This document shows, piece after piece, positions 33,453 through 43,438 of a DNA stretch of 64,000 bases; within the stretch, counting starts at the first letter, position 1; every line of letters begins with the position of its first letter. The stretch is from contig DAVD01000037.1 in NCBI GenBank assembly GCA_002505405.1, positions 1-64,000 of the forward strand, written 5' to 3'. Both the position numbers and the translations under genes were made by a program. This stretch comes from Candidatus Poseidonia alphae. GTDB taxonomy: Archaea; Thermoplasmatota; Poseidoniia; Poseidoniales; Poseidoniaceae. The notes beneath the pieces are model-generated. The model saw only the letters and a program-made list of their open reading frames with translations. It made no database searches and was not told the origin of the DNA.

Positions 33453-36400
33453 ATGACAGTGCTCCCTCGTCCAGCCTCGCGGGTGATATTTGTCACACTT
33501 CTCTTCCTTCTGCCGTTGTTGACAGCCATCCACCCTCTCAATGAATCAGAATCGGTTGACCCAATCGTTCAGAATACTGGGGCTCGAGCCCAAATCACGT
33601 GGTCGGGTACACAGGTTCTCACGAACACGTATACCGTACCTGTTTCGGATGAATTGGTGATTCAGGCTTGCACAGTCGTACAGATGGATGGGGGCGTGCG
33701 AATTGTTGTGGATGGACGGCTGACTGTATTGGGGACTCAAAGTTGTCCCGTAACCCTTGAAGCAAGCGGACTATCAGACCATGAGGGCATTCAATTCAAT
33801 TCCTCTTCCTCAGGACGCGGCTCTCTTCTGCAAAATTTGACGATTGAGGATTCCATTTACGGGGTGACCATTTACAGTTCTAACCCAGTCATCGAGAATT
33901 TGACCGTGGTCAATGCTGACCGCGTGGGCGTTGACATGTTCAACAATGCTGCCCCAAGAATCACAGATCTATTCATCAATGAAGCTGGCCGTGATTTGGC
34001 TTTCCAAGGCGACTGGCGCTACGGTATTGGTCTATCAATCGGAGCAGGTTCAACCCCCATTGTCACCCGTGCAGTTTTCACTGATGTTTTGACACGTGGT
34101 GTGAACATTTGGGGCGCATCGGGCGGGCTCATACAGGGCATCACTGTAGACAATTGCTCAGGGTCAAGTTGGGCTACGGCTGCAGGAATTTGGGTGGAAG
34201 ACAGTCAACCCCTTCTCACCAACGTTTCCATTGACAAATCAGACACGGGAATGGTCATTCGTCACATCGACGACGGTGGTTACACTCGCGCAGTCGTCCG
34301 TGATGCAACAATTACAAATTCAATGTACCGAGGCGTCTATGTTGACAAAAACAATCACACCAATTACACCAATTATGAAACGGCAGATTTCACCAATTTG
34401 ACCATCAGAGGCACCGGGACAAGCGGAGCGACAACGGCTAACATTGGATATGCTGCACTCGAAGTCAATGCAACCGGTGCATGGTTTGACAACACCCTCA
34501 TTGAAGATTCAACGACCGTTGGAGTACGTTTGTACTTCGTTGACGATACGACCACCTTCCGAAACCTCACGATTCGAAATTCAGGCGACCCTGGTGAGGG
34601 GGCACATGAAGCTGGACTCGCAATCCGGTCTTCCTTTTTCGCACCGAACTTTGAGGGCATGGAAATTTCAGGCTCGGTTGGCCCGGGCATCTCCTCAACC
34701 TCTGGAGGCGCTATGCAAGGTTTTGATTGGAATTTACACAACAATACAAAGCACGGCCTGTTGATCGATAGAGCCACAGTGGTCGTTAATGGACTCCAAC
34801 TTAACGACAACGAGCAGTCCGGTGCACAGGTTCTTGATTCGAGGTACGTGACCTTTGAGAACCTCACCGCGACCAATAACGGTGGCGATGCAGCAACCAA
34901 TCCACTGGCTCAAAACCAAGCGGGCTTGTATTATCAAGAATCCAACGACTTGGAATCCGAATCTGGGGACGTCCGATGCAGAAACTGCATGGTTTCGGGT
35001 TCAACCGGAGCCGGTATTTTGGCTGAAAACTCAGTGGATTTGTGGCTTGAGGGAATCACGCTCTATGGAAACAGTGTGGATGTTCCAGCTCTTACCATCG
35101 ATAACGAGGATACCATGCCCGCAGGCGCAACTGGGCGCGTCAACATTCTCCAAGCGAACATTACAGCGGAAAGTCCTGGCAAGCCAGCAGTTGAACTGTT
35201 GCGAACCGCTGCACACATTGAGGGGATGTCCTTTGCTGGAAACCATACCGGCTTGGAATGGAGCGGTGATAACAACGGGAATTTCCCATCCACCATTTCC
35301 GACAGTGATTTTTCAGGAACATCGTGTCTGAAGCTGACAAATCATCCAAACCTTGGTGGCCAAGGGAACACCATCACTTCCTCCTGCTCGGGCTTTGTTC
35401 AACTGGAAAACAGTCAAGTGAATTGGTCAAACCTTGAAGATGAATTAGGTACGACAATGATTCAACTTGATGATGCATCAGATCTTCATCTTCATCAACC
35501 AGTTAACATCGACCTGAACTTGGCCTCCTTTTCTGGAGCAGCGACCGTGGATGTGGCTTGGGACCTCACCATATGGGTTGTAAACAACTTCACAAACGGT
35601 GTTCCAAACGCAAACGTTGATGCAAGTTTTACCGACCATGAACCTTCTGTGCAACAGTATACCAACGATTTAGGCTACGTGTTCCTTTCCGATTTCATCG
35701 GCCAGCAGTGGACTTCTTCAGGAGCGTCACCTCATAACTCAGTCACCGTTCAGTGCGCCTACGATAGCATCACGAATTCGACCAGCGCTACCCTTGATCA
35801 GAACAGATTTGTGAATTGTCTACTGCCCTTGGACAATCAAGCCCCGTTCTTGATGTGGGAATCACCACTTGATGAAGCAATTTACCCTTCACAAGGTGAA
35901 GTGGTGTTCAATGCCAGTGATTCTTGGGACCTTGATGATGATGAACTCACGTTCACATGGACCAGTGACCTCGATGGTGATATTGTGGCGTCATGTACCG
36001 GACAGGGGCAGGGCAACGGGCAGGGGATTACTCAACAAGATATGACCAATGGAGTTCCATTCACAGTCAATACAAATTATCTGAATATGGGGTGCCAATT
36101 ATCCGATGGGATTCACCTCATCACACTTGAAATCTGCGATGATGCAGGTCATTGTGTATCCGAGGTTCGGACCATTGAATTGGTGAATCTCGCTCCAATT
36201 CTTGTCGTTGACTTTGAACCCTCTTTGAATCCGTGGAGTGAACTCATCATGCCGCAAACCGGGACCGTGGTCATCAACACCACGGGCACATTTGATCCAG
36301 AAGGTGATGATTTCGCATGCGTCATCGATTTCAACGGCGAAGGCGCCGCTTGGGGCAACCAGTGGGTGTGTCCCGAGGAACTCACGTACACCTTCGATTA

Positions 36401-38240
36401 TACCACCGAGGACCCGCCAGCGTCTGCCTCGTTGACGGTCATGGCTTTTGATGCCGTAGGCAACAATGCGACATATACCGTGGACGTGATTCTGTTCAAT
36501 GAAATACCTGAACCAATATTTGAGGTTCAGCGTCAAGGAAACGAAAGTGAACAATTGGTCACATTGGAAGGAAGCGCGACTTCAGACCCAGAAGGTGATG
36601 ACATGGTCGTGACCTACCGTTCCAGCCTTGATGGTGTATTGGCTGAACTCACGAATGGCTCAACAACTTGGTCAGGATATCTTTCTCGGGGAGTCCACAC
36701 GATCACAATGGAAGTTACTGATGACCAAGCTGAACATGTCAATCAAAGTGCATCATCATCCGTTTTGGTGACGGTTGACAACTCGTTTCCAATCGCCATG
36801 ATCGCCTCACCCTCGTTGACAACGTTCGATTCCTCTGAATTAATTGAGTTCTCAGCGAACGGCTCAGGGGATTTCGATGCAGCATGCGACACCTTCCCAG
36901 AAGAAGGAATATGGCATTGTGCTCCGTTCTCACCTTATGGCGGCTCAGAGTTTTTGGTGGTTACATGGACGAGTGACCTTGATGGTCGTCTCACTCCTGA
37001 AGGTGAAGATTGGTTGATGTTTGAATCACGATTGAGTACCGGAACCCACACCATTACATTGAGTTTGGATGATGGAATCCATGACCCCGTCACCTCAACA
37101 TTAACCTTGGACATCGTTCCTTCTGCTCCTGTACTTGGGCTGGTAAGTCCTGTCGATGGATCAAGCCACTCTTCTTCAACCATACTGATGTTTGATGCCT
37201 CTCAAAGTATAGATTACGACAACGATGATTTCGTCTTGACCCTCAGGACTTCCCTTGAAGACGACCCAATTCTAGTGGATGTCTCTTCAAGTGAAAGCCA
37301 TGCATTGACGCTGCGGGCAGGTTCTCACGTACTCACGGTCACGCTGACAGACGATACTGGAATATCTCGGGATGAGACTTTCTCCCTTACCATCAATGAA
37401 TCAGGCCCAACAATGCGCCTCATCTTGCCTGAAAATCGGCAGTCCATCGCCCCTGGAGGCGTTGTGATACTGGAAGAAGCCTCGTTTGATGCTGACAATG
37501 ATTTGGTCTTCCGGGAATGGCGCCTTTGGTCGGATCAAAGCAGTATCCCACAGGTGATTTCAACGAGTTCAATCGATGAAATTACCAACTTAGCCCCCGG
37601 AGAATACCACCTCTCCCTCTATATTGAGGACTCTCAAGAAAATTGGGTTGAAGAACACGTGAACATCACGATTCAATCCAGTCTTCCGTCTTTTGACCGT
37701 GATTCCTTGACCCTATCCGAAACGACCTTTGTGGCGGGGGAACTCTCCCAACTGAACATCTCAATCCGCCTTGATGATGCCGACGGTACCACAAAGGATG
37801 TACGAGCCAATTTGACGCACAACATCCAGCAATGGGAAATCAATCTTACCGATGTTAATGGCGACGGAATCTGGGAAGGGATTCTCCAATGGCGACCTGA
37901 AGAAACGGGAAGCCCCAGTTTGAAATTGGTTGCCCGAGACGGCGAAGGGCAAAACGCCAACATTGACGTCTTCACGAGAACATTAACTGTAGAGGCGTTT
38001 GAAGATGACCAACGAGTCCTCTTCTTCGCCCTTGGAGCCGCTGGCCTCTTTGGTGGATTCTCCCTCCTGGCATTCATCGCTATGCGCCGACGTCGGGCCT
38101 TATCAGATATTGACCTCATCGCTTCTTGGGATGCGTTTAGAGCGCCGGAAAAAACTGCTGAAGTTGAACAACGTCCCTTGGAAGACAACATCATGGACGG
38201 TACTGAAGAAGTTCAAACCGAACTCGACGGTCTGCTTTGA
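33453..38240 (+). CDS. Giant surface protein: parallel beta-helix plus PKD/Ig-like repeats
   Basis: A 1595-residue single-pass surface protein. A signal peptide (VIFVTLLFLLPLLTAIHPL) leads to about 600 residues of right-handed parallel beta-helix repeats of the PbH1/NosD type, with repeated NLTI, IxDSTxxGV and NxTxxN rungs (for example NLTIEDSIYGVTIYSSNPVI). About six Ig/PKD-like modules follow, each with a D-x-D-x-D core (SWDLDDDELTFTWTSDLDG, SATSDPEGDDMVVTYRS, SGDFDAAC and others). The end is a transmembrane helix (LFFALGAAGLFGGFSLLAFI), RRRR and an acidic tail. Beta-helices of this kind bind or cleave polysaccharide; no catalytic site is recognised, so adhesion or polymer binding is likely. 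ATG 33453 is preferred to TTG 33444. Confidence 0.85.
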   Translation: MTVLPRPASRVIFVTLLFLLPLLTAIHPLNESESVDPIVQNTGARAQITWSGTQVLTNTYTVPVSDELVIQACTVVQMDGGVRIVVDGRLTVLGTQSCPVTLEASGLSDHEGIQFNSSSSGRGSLLQNLTIEDSIYGVTIYSSNPVIENLTVVNADRVGVDMFNNAAPRITDLFINEAGRDLAFQGDWRYGIGLSIGAGSTPIVTRAVFTDVLTRGVNIWGASGGLIQGITVDNCSGSSWATAAGIWVEDSQPLLTNVSIDKSDTGMVIRHIDDGGYTRAVVRDATITNSMYRGVYVDKNNHTNYTNYETADFTNLTIRGTGTSGATTANIGYAALEVNATGAWFDNTLIEDSTTVGVRLYFVDDTTTFRNLTIRNSGDPGEGAHEAGLAIRSSFFAPNFEGMEISGSVGPGISSTSGGAMQGFDWNLHNNTKHGLLIDRATVVVNGLQLNDNEQSGAQVLDSRYVTFENLTATNNGGDAATNPLAQNQAGLYYQESNDLESESGDVRCRNCMVSGSTGAGILAENSVDLWLEGITLYGNSVDVPALTIDNEDTMPAGATGRVNILQANITAESPGKPAVELLRTAAHIEGMSFAGNHTGLEWSGDNNGNFPSTISDSDFSGTSCLKLTNHPNLGGQGNTITSSCSGFVQLENSQVNWSNLEDELGTTMIQLDDASDLHLHQPVNIDLNLASFSGAATVDVAWDLTIWVVNNFTNGVPNANVDASFTDHEPSVQQYTNDLGYVFLSDFIGQQWTSSGASPHNSVTVQCAYDSITNSTSATLDQNRFVNCLLPLDNQAPFLMWESPLDEAIYPSQGEVVFNASDSWDLDDDELTFTWTSDLDGDIVASCTGQGQGNGQGITQQDMTNGVPFTVNTNYLNMGCQLSDGIHLITLEICDDAGHCVSEVRTIELVNLAPILVVDFEPSLNPWSELIMPQTGTVVINTTGTFDPEGDDFACVIDFNGEGAAWGNQWVCPEELTYTFDYTTEDPPASASLTVMAFDAVGNNATYTVDVILFNEIPEPIFEVQRQGNESEQLVTLEGSATSDPEGDDMVVTYRSSLDGVLAELTNGSTTWSGYLSRGVHTITMEVTDDQAEHVNQSASSSVLVTVDNSFPIAMIASPSLTTFDSSELIEFSANGSGDFDAACDTFPEEGIWHCAPFSPYGGSEFLVVTWTSDLDGRLTPEGEDWLMFESRLSTGTHTITLSLDDGIHDPVTSTLTLDIVPSAPVLGLVSPVDGSSHSSSTILMFDASQSIDYDNDDFVLTLRTSLEDDPILVDVSSSESHALTLRAGSHVLTVTLTDDTGISRDETFSLTINESGPTMRLILPENRQSIAPGGVVILEEASFDADNDLVFREWRLWSDQSSIPQVISTSSIDEITNLAPGEYHLSLYIEDSQENWVEEHVNITIQSSLPSFDRDSLTLSETTFVAGELSQLNISIRLDDADGTTKDVRANLTHNIQQWEINLTDVNGDGIWEGILQWRPEETGSPSLKLVARDGEGQNANIDVFTRTLTVEAFEDDQRVLFFALGAAGLFGGFSLLAFIAMRRRRALSDIDLIASWDAFRAPEKTAEVEQRPLEDNIMDGTEEVQTELDGLL

Positions 38241-38243
38241 AGT

Positions 38244-39020
38244 TCACTTCTTCTGTTCAGGAATGTCGCCTTTGGTTGAATCTGGGTTTTCATCACGGCC
38301 ACCCCATGGAGTCAAGGTCTTGTTGAGACCAAATCTGCGAGAAAAGAGGAACTTCAAGTTCTTCCATCCGTCTCCCCAGGTGTGGATTTCAGCATCACCG
38401 ACACGTGGGCGGTATGGGACTGAGATTTCAACAGCTTTCTTCTTTCCAAGATGTCGGCGTGTGATGATTTTCATTTCCTCACTTAGAGGCATGCCATCAT
38501 TGGTTGGGCGAAGTTTTTCATCTTCGAAAATGGATTTCTTAAAAACCCACATTCCGGATTGGGAGTCTTTAACGCCGTATCCAAACAAGAGACGCGCAGT
38601 GAACGATAGCACCCAATTCCCAAATCCGTGAAGTCCGGACATAGAGCCGTCCTCCGCCATGGATAGCCGGTCACAGGTGATGAATTCCAACTCATCATCA
38701 ATGAGTCGCTTGACCAGCTCCGGAACGAGTTCAGCAGGGTACGTACAGTCTGCGTCCATGGTGACAATGATGTCGTTTGATGCAACATCAAACCCAGTTC
38801 TGTAAGCGCGTCCGTATCCTTTCCGGTCTTCAAGATGAACACGGATTCCTTTTTCTAAGGCAATTTCACGTGTTCGGTCGGATGAGTTCCCATCCACGAT
38901 CATGATCTCTAAATCTTTACACCATCCACGAGGGATGGCATCAATGGTAGGTCCTAGGGCTTCTTCCTCGTTACGAGTAGGTAGGATAACCGTCACGGTC
39001 ACGGGCAACACATCGGCCAT
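38244..39020 (-). CDS. Glycosyltransferase family 2, dolichyl-phosphate mannosyl/glucosyltransferase-like
   Basis: A 258-residue GT-A enzyme. It has TVILPTRNEEEALGPTIDAI, MIVDGNSSDRTREIALEKG, the D-x-D motif region IIVTMDADCTYPAELV, and the later acceptor segment LLFGYGVKDSQSGMWVF and PLSEEMKIITRR typical of DPM1-like transferases. It probably moves mannose or glucose from a nucleotide sugar onto a polyprenyl phosphate, feeding N-glycosylation of the many surface proteins. No membrane helix is present, so it acts at the inner face. It converges on the giant surface-protein gene (three bases apart) and is divergent from another glycosyltransferase. Confidence 0.88.
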   Translation of the reverse strand: MADVLPVTVTVILPTRNEEEALGPTIDAIPRGWCKDLEIMIVDGNSSDRTREIALEKGIRVHLEDRKGYGRAYRTGFDVASNDIIVTMDADCTYPAELVPELVKRLIDDELEFITCDRLSMAEDGSMSGLHGFGNWVLSFTARLLFGYGVKDSQSGMWVFKKSIFEDEKLRPTNDGMPLSEEMKIITRRHLGKKKAVEISVPYRPRVGDAEIHTWGDGWKNLKFLFSRRFGLNKTLTPWGGRDENPDSTKGDIPEQKK

Positions 39021-39122
39021 GACGCCTCCACCGTTTGGGTGGACTTGAAAGGTTTGGCTTTATTCTCAACAGAAGCAGGCACATCTTCAATGACATTCAA
39101 ATGCCCGTTGACCTTGGTTATC

Positions 39123-40391
39123 ATGATGCACATCGCCATGATATCAGCCGAATATCCTCCTCGTTGGGGCGGTATTGGCTCGGTTGTATTTCACCTGGCG
39201 GGGCATCTCGCTGAGCGAGGTCATGACGTTACAGTCATCACGAGAACGCATCAAAAACGAACACCTCGGCAACCCGGAGTCAGTGTACTCCATGTCCCCT
39301 GGCTCAAGGCACCCATGGCGTTTACCCGCTCATATGGAACACATGCTTTGACCTCTCTTCGCCGACTTCACCTCGAAAAGCCGGTAGATATTGTCCATGC
39401 GCTTCTTCCGTTGGTGAGTTGGAACGAACGGGAGTATGAATGGGTCGAGGAGAACATAGCTCCCGTTGTGTCAGCATTCAATAGGAGTTGGATTGGTGAG
39501 CGAGAAGGGATGAAACTTGCAGCACGTCATAACGAATCAGCAACTTGGAAGACGCTCAATGATTTGGCCATTCTTCTCACTGCGAAGCATTATGCAAAGT
39601 ACGAACAGGCAGGCCTTACGGGTTCAACCGTGAGTGTGGCGATTTCGCAGTCAACCAAACATGAATTCAAACGATGGTATAAGCCTCCCCAGGATTGGAA
39701 TTGTGAGACAGTTCTCTACGGTGTTGACCACAAAGTGTATCGGCCAGTCAATCATGATGATGAAGAAGATCAACTGGCCTACGAGGCTATTCGAACCACG
39801 TATGACGCTGCCGATGAAGCTGCTCTTATTGGGAAGGCAGATACAGAAACCCCTCTCTTGCTTGCAGTTGGGAGATTGGTCGCTCGCAAAGGCCACCGAA
39901 CCCTTTTGCGGGCCATGCCTGAAATCCTCAAGTCCCACCCTGGTGCCAAATTGGTCATCATCGGCAGGGGCCACATGCGCAATACATTGATTCGACAAGC
40001 CAAACGCTTGGGAATTGGCCATGCGGTATCGATTCAACCGGGCATGAACTTTGACCGTCTTGCCTTGCATTTCCGTTCAGCAGATTTGGCCATTTATCCC
40101 TCATATTACGAAGGTCAAGGCCTTATCCCCCTCGAAGCACTAGCGAGCGGAACGCCGGTGATCACGGTGAACCAAGCGCCCTTGACGGAGATGATTGACT
40201 CGACGGTTGGAGGCCTGTTCAACCGTGGCGACCCTGCTGATTTGGCGCGAAGCGTCATTGAATCTCTCAATCAACCGGATGCCCGAACACAACAAGCACA
40301 ACTCGGACGAGACCGTGTGCTGGGGAAGTACACTTACGAGCACAACGCAGAGGCATACGAGGCCATTTACTTGCGTGCCATTGAGTATTGA
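39123..40391 (+). CDS. Glycosyltransferase family 4 (group 1)
   Basis: A 423-residue GT-B enzyme. The N-terminus HIAMISAEYPPRWGGIGSVV carries the Gly-rich acceptor loop, then RGHDVTVITR. The donor half has LLLAVGRLVARKGHRTLLRA, KLVIIGRGHMRNTL, and the E-x7-E block YPSYYEGQGLIPLEALASG, followed by VITVNQAPLTEMIDS. It resembles mannosyl- or glucosyltransferases of lipid-linked oligosaccharide or glycolipid synthesis. The paired ATGs at 39123/39126 start just before the first strand; a longer frame from 39039 is unlikely. With the divergent GT2 gene it forms a two-gene glycan locus. Confidence 0.88.
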   Translation: MMHIAMISAEYPPRWGGIGSVVFHLAGHLAERGHDVTVITRTHQKRTPRQPGVSVLHVPWLKAPMAFTRSYGTHALTSLRRLHLEKPVDIVHALLPLVSWNEREYEWVEENIAPVVSAFNRSWIGEREGMKLAARHNESATWKTLNDLAILLTAKHYAKYEQAGLTGSTVSVAISQSTKHEFKRWYKPPQDWNCETVLYGVDHKVYRPVNHDDEEDQLAYEAIRTTYDAADEAALIGKADTETPLLLAVGRLVARKGHRTLLRAMPEILKSHPGAKLVIIGRGHMRNTLIRQAKRLGIGHAVSIQPGMNFDRLALHFRSADLAIYPSYYEGQGLIPLEALASGTPVITVNQAPLTEMIDSTVGGLFNRGDPADLARSVIESLNQPDARTQQAQLGRDRVLGKYTYEHNAEAYEAIYLRAIEY

Positions 40392-40428
40392 ATCACATCT
40401 CAGCGCCTTGAATTGCCTTGACATTGAA

Positions 40429-40443
40429 GCGGAAGGTCATTAT
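40429..40443 (+). promoter_or_regulatory. Shared 15-base element upstream of the first BNR lipoprotein
   Basis: GCGGAAGGTCATTAT begins 38 bases before the ATG at 40467. The same 15 bases begin exactly 38 bases before the paralogue at 41989. The following bases up to each ATG are not conserved apart from TCCC/CCC. It may be a shared promoter or operator, or simply the edge of the duplicated unit. Confidence 0.6.
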
Positions 40444-40466
40444 TCCCCGAGGGGTTCGCGAGGAAC

Positions 40467-41939
40467 ATGCAGGCAAAGGCAGTGTTCCTGGCTCTCATCA
40501 TCGCAACGGTTTCTTTATCAGGTTGTTTTGGTGACCAAACCGATGAAGTCGTTGTTCCAGAGGTTGAACCAAACAACGACGGCACCTTCGTGACCGATAA
40601 GTCGGGAATGGCCGTTAATGAACCCCTATTGGATATGGAATTCTTCTTCAGCGATGTTGGAGAAGACGGCCCCGAACCAAGTCTTGGTATTACTTCCAGT
40701 GGCTGTATCTTCTTCATCGCTATGGAAAAACCAATGCGTTCCTGTGATGGTGGTCAGACATGGGAAAACATGGCGGATATCACACAAGCCCCGTTTACCA
40801 GTGATCCTTACGGCTGGGTTGACCCTGTAACAGATCGAGTCTTCAACATCCACATGATGGGGCTTGAATCCACTTGGATTGGATGGTCAGATAACGATGG
40901 TGAATCGTGGCTCGGTAATCCTCATGACTCAGGAACAACACCCCTTAATGACCACATTAAGTTGGCTTCCGGTCCTTGGATTGATAGTGCCTATGGAGCG
41001 ATTGGCCAACTGAATCCAACCTACGAGACAGCAGTGTATTTCTGCTTCAATAAATTGGTTGGTATTTCTTGCTTTACCAGTTTTGATGGAGGCGCTTCTT
41101 TCGAGGTAGGCGGAGATATTGTTGGTTTGGCTTCAACCAACGGCGGGTTGCATGGAGCGATTACAACATCTCCAGATGGTACGGTTTACCTCACCCCCCG
41201 GGTTCCGACTCCGACGATATTGATGTCCAAAGACAACGGTTTGAATTGGGAAGAGAGAACCATGGGAGCCGATGCAGGAACCCCCAACCCTCGTAAGAAT
41301 TCGGAAGTGGGTACTGACTCAGAATCAAATGCGTATCACGTTTGGACCGGCGAAGACCAAGGGATCTACATGTCAACAAGTGTTGACTCAGGAGAATCTT
41401 GGGCTCAAGATAGCATGCGCATCAGTCCAATTGAAGTCATTTCAACCACCTTCCCTCAAATTGACGCTGGTGACCCAGGGCGAATCGCAGTCACCTATCT
41501 CGGCAGTGAAAATACATCGCTTCTCGGCACAACCGACATCGATGGGAACAATTGGACTGGAAATGGACATTATGCTCCAAATGGCGTCCATTACCACCTC
41601 TACATCACCTACAGCCTCAACGCTCTGGATGAAAATCCAACCTTCCACACCATGCGAGTCACTCAAGACCCCGTTCAGGTTGGGGCTATGTGCCTCAACA
41701 GCGGAGATTGCCGCAGCGATCAAGGTGGTTCTAATCGTAACCTTCTTGATTTTAACGACCTGCATATTGACCTTGAAGGTCGGGTTTATGTTGCCTTTGC
41801 AGACGGTTGTATCGCTGAATGTGCATCGATGGACACACCTACTCCAGCCGATTCACGAACCAGCATGGGTGGAATGTATTACCTCGCCAAGGGACCGAGT
41901 CTCCTCCTGGAAAAGGGTGAACTTTCGCCATTGGTTTGA
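40467..41939 (+). CDS. BNR/Asp-box (sialidase-like propeller) lipoprotein, copy 1
   Basis: A 490-residue lipoprotein: signal peptide with lipobox (SLSGC) followed by an acidic linker. A beta-propeller is marked by at least five Asp-boxes of the S-x-D-x-G-x-x-W type (SCDGGQTWENM, SDNDGESWLGN, SFDGGASFEVG, SKDNGLNWEER, SVDSGESWAQD). The fold occurs in sialidases and other exo-glycosidases. The Arg triad and Asp/Tyr/Glu of true sialidases are not clearly present, so the protein may bind rather than cleave glycans. It is tandem with a diverged paralogue 49 bases downstream. Confidence 0.8.
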   Translation: MQAKAVFLALIIATVSLSGCFGDQTDEVVVPEVEPNNDGTFVTDKSGMAVNEPLLDMEFFFSDVGEDGPEPSLGITSSGCIFFIAMEKPMRSCDGGQTWENMADITQAPFTSDPYGWVDPVTDRVFNIHMMGLESTWIGWSDNDGESWLGNPHDSGTTPLNDHIKLASGPWIDSAYGAIGQLNPTYETAVYFCFNKLVGISCFTSFDGGASFEVGGDIVGLASTNGGLHGAITTSPDGTVYLTPRVPTPTILMSKDNGLNWEERTMGADAGTPNPRKNSEVGTDSESNAYHVWTGEDQGIYMSTSVDSGESWAQDSMRISPIEVISTTFPQIDAGDPGRIAVTYLGSENTSLLGTTDIDGNNWTGNGHYAPNGVHYHLYITYSLNALDENPTFHTMRVTQDPVQVGAMCLNSGDCRSDQGGSNRNLLDFNDLHIDLEGRVYVAFADGCIAECASMDTPTPADSRTSMGGMYYLAKGPSLLLEKGELSPLV

Positions 41940-41950
41940 TATCAGTTCAT

Positions 41951-41965
41951 GCGGAAGGTCATTAT
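41951..41965 (+). promoter_or_regulatory. Shared 15-base element upstream of the second BNR lipoprotein
   Basis: This is an identical copy of the 15 bases at 40429-40443, again beginning 38 bases before the start codon (41989). It lies just after the stop of copy 1, so it would give copy 2 its own promoter and keep the two genes under the same control. Confidence 0.6.
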
Positions 41966-41988
41966 CCCAATGACGATTCGGCTTTACT

Positions 41989-43434
41989 ATGCAAGCAAGA
42001 GCTTTGTTTCTCTCTTTCATGGTTGTAACCCTCTCTTTATCGGGTTGCTTTGGTGAGAATGAGGCAAGTAAATCAACCGAGGAGCCTACTCCCTTTGACT
42101 CGCTTCCAAGTACAACCACCTGGTATCACTACCCCGGTGGAATTAACGCAACCAATGCATCAATTGGCTTTGAAAATTTAACCGGTAATTCGACTCCTTA
42201 TCCCGCCCTAGGCACTTACTATGGAATTGGCGACACGACCTTTGAGCCAACCATTGGAGTGACTTCTACGGGGGGCATTCATTTCGCATCTTTTGGAGGT
42301 GCAGGCTCTGGGACCATGGTCTATAGTTCAATGGACCAAGGGCAAACATGGAACAATATGGGGCCCTTTAATCCAATCTTGCCGATTGAAGTTGGGCAAG
42401 TCCCTTCATCCAACGACCCTTACATTTACGTTGACAAGTGGACCGATCGAATCGTCAAATTCGACATGCACGCGCTCACCGCTATGTTTGTAGAATACTC
42501 CGATGATGACGGCGAAACATGGTCCATTCCTTTCTCTGCAGAAGGGTACTACAGCCCACAAGACCACCAATCAATTGCTTCTATGCCCGACGTTGACGGT
42601 ATAGGGCTCTACGATACGATCTTTGTGTTCTGCATCAACACTGGAAGTTCGGCTGCTGGGCCGCAATGCTCCCGCTCGCTTGACGGGGCGCATACATGGG
42701 ACATTCAACGTCCAGGGTACCCGACAGGGACCGCTCAGTGTTCAGGCTTGCACGGTCACCTTGCAGGTTCCAACGATGGAGCAATTTATCGCGGCAACCC
42801 ATCGTGCGATGGGCCTGCTGTGTACCGAAGTATTGACGGTGGCTATTCATGGACTGAGCACACCATTACCACCGAGGTTCCAATGCAGGACGGATGGCAC
42901 AGCCACGAAGTTGCTGTTGCAACCGATGAAGCTGGAAATCTCTTCGCATCTTGGATCAGTGTAGACCAAATGCCCTGGATGGCTTATTCAAGGGACCAAG
43001 GCGAAACCTGGTCTGAACCCATGATGGTTGCACCACCGGAAGTGACGGAAACGGGATTCCCTACGATTTTCGCCGGAGACGAAGGGCGTGTTGTTGTCGG
43101 GTACATTGGGGAGAACGTCGATAACGGCGGATGGTCCGGCTACATGTCGGTCATGACCGATGCGTTCGCAGATAATCCGCTCATTACCTCAGTAGCGGTC
43201 AATGCCCCAGATGACCCGTTGGACTCTACAGATGATTGTGGAAACGTTCGCTGTGGCGGGTTTGGAGATTTCATCGATGTTGAATTGGACGATGAGGGCC
43301 GCCCGTGGATTGCGCTCGCCCACAACGTCAACGGCGAACTTGGAATCGTAGGGACCTATGTTTACGGGCCAGCATTGTACGGTGACTTGATGTTGCTTCC
43401 TGAGATTACTGCCGGTGGCCCCTCAACGTTGTGA
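41989..43434 (+). CDS. BNR/Asp-box (sialidase-like propeller) lipoprotein, copy 2
   Basis: A 481-residue paralogue of the preceding gene. The signal peptide and lipobox (TLSLSGCFGEN) are nearly identical at the N-terminus. Asp-boxes recur at SSMDQGQTWNNM, SDDDGETWSIP, SLDGAHTWDIQ, SIDGGYSWTEH and SRDQGETWSEP. The blades between the boxes have diverged strongly, and a Cys pair (DDCGNVRCGGFGDF) near the end matches the first copy's NSGDC...RNLLDFNDL region, so the overall layout is preserved. It is probably exported and lipid-anchored. The 79-residue membrane protein gene starts four bases after its stop. Confidence 0.8.
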   Translation: MQARALFLSFMVVTLSLSGCFGENEASKSTEEPTPFDSLPSTTTWYHYPGGINATNASIGFENLTGNSTPYPALGTYYGIGDTTFEPTIGVTSTGGIHFASFGGAGSGTMVYSSMDQGQTWNNMGPFNPILPIEVGQVPSSNDPYIYVDKWTDRIVKFDMHALTAMFVEYSDDDGETWSIPFSAEGYYSPQDHQSIASMPDVDGIGLYDTIFVFCINTGSSAAGPQCSRSLDGAHTWDIQRPGYPTGTAQCSGLHGHLAGSNDGAIYRGNPSCDGPAVYRSIDGGYSWTEHTITTEVPMQDGWHSHEVAVATDEAGNLFASWISVDQMPWMAYSRDQGETWSEPMMVAPPEVTETGFPTIFAGDEGRVVVGYIGENVDNGGWSGYMSVMTDAFADNPLITSVAVNAPDDPLDSTDDCGNVRCGGFGDFIDVELDDEGRPWIALAHNVNGELGIVGTYVYGPALYGDLMLLPEITAGGPSTL

Positions 43435-43438
43435 GTGA

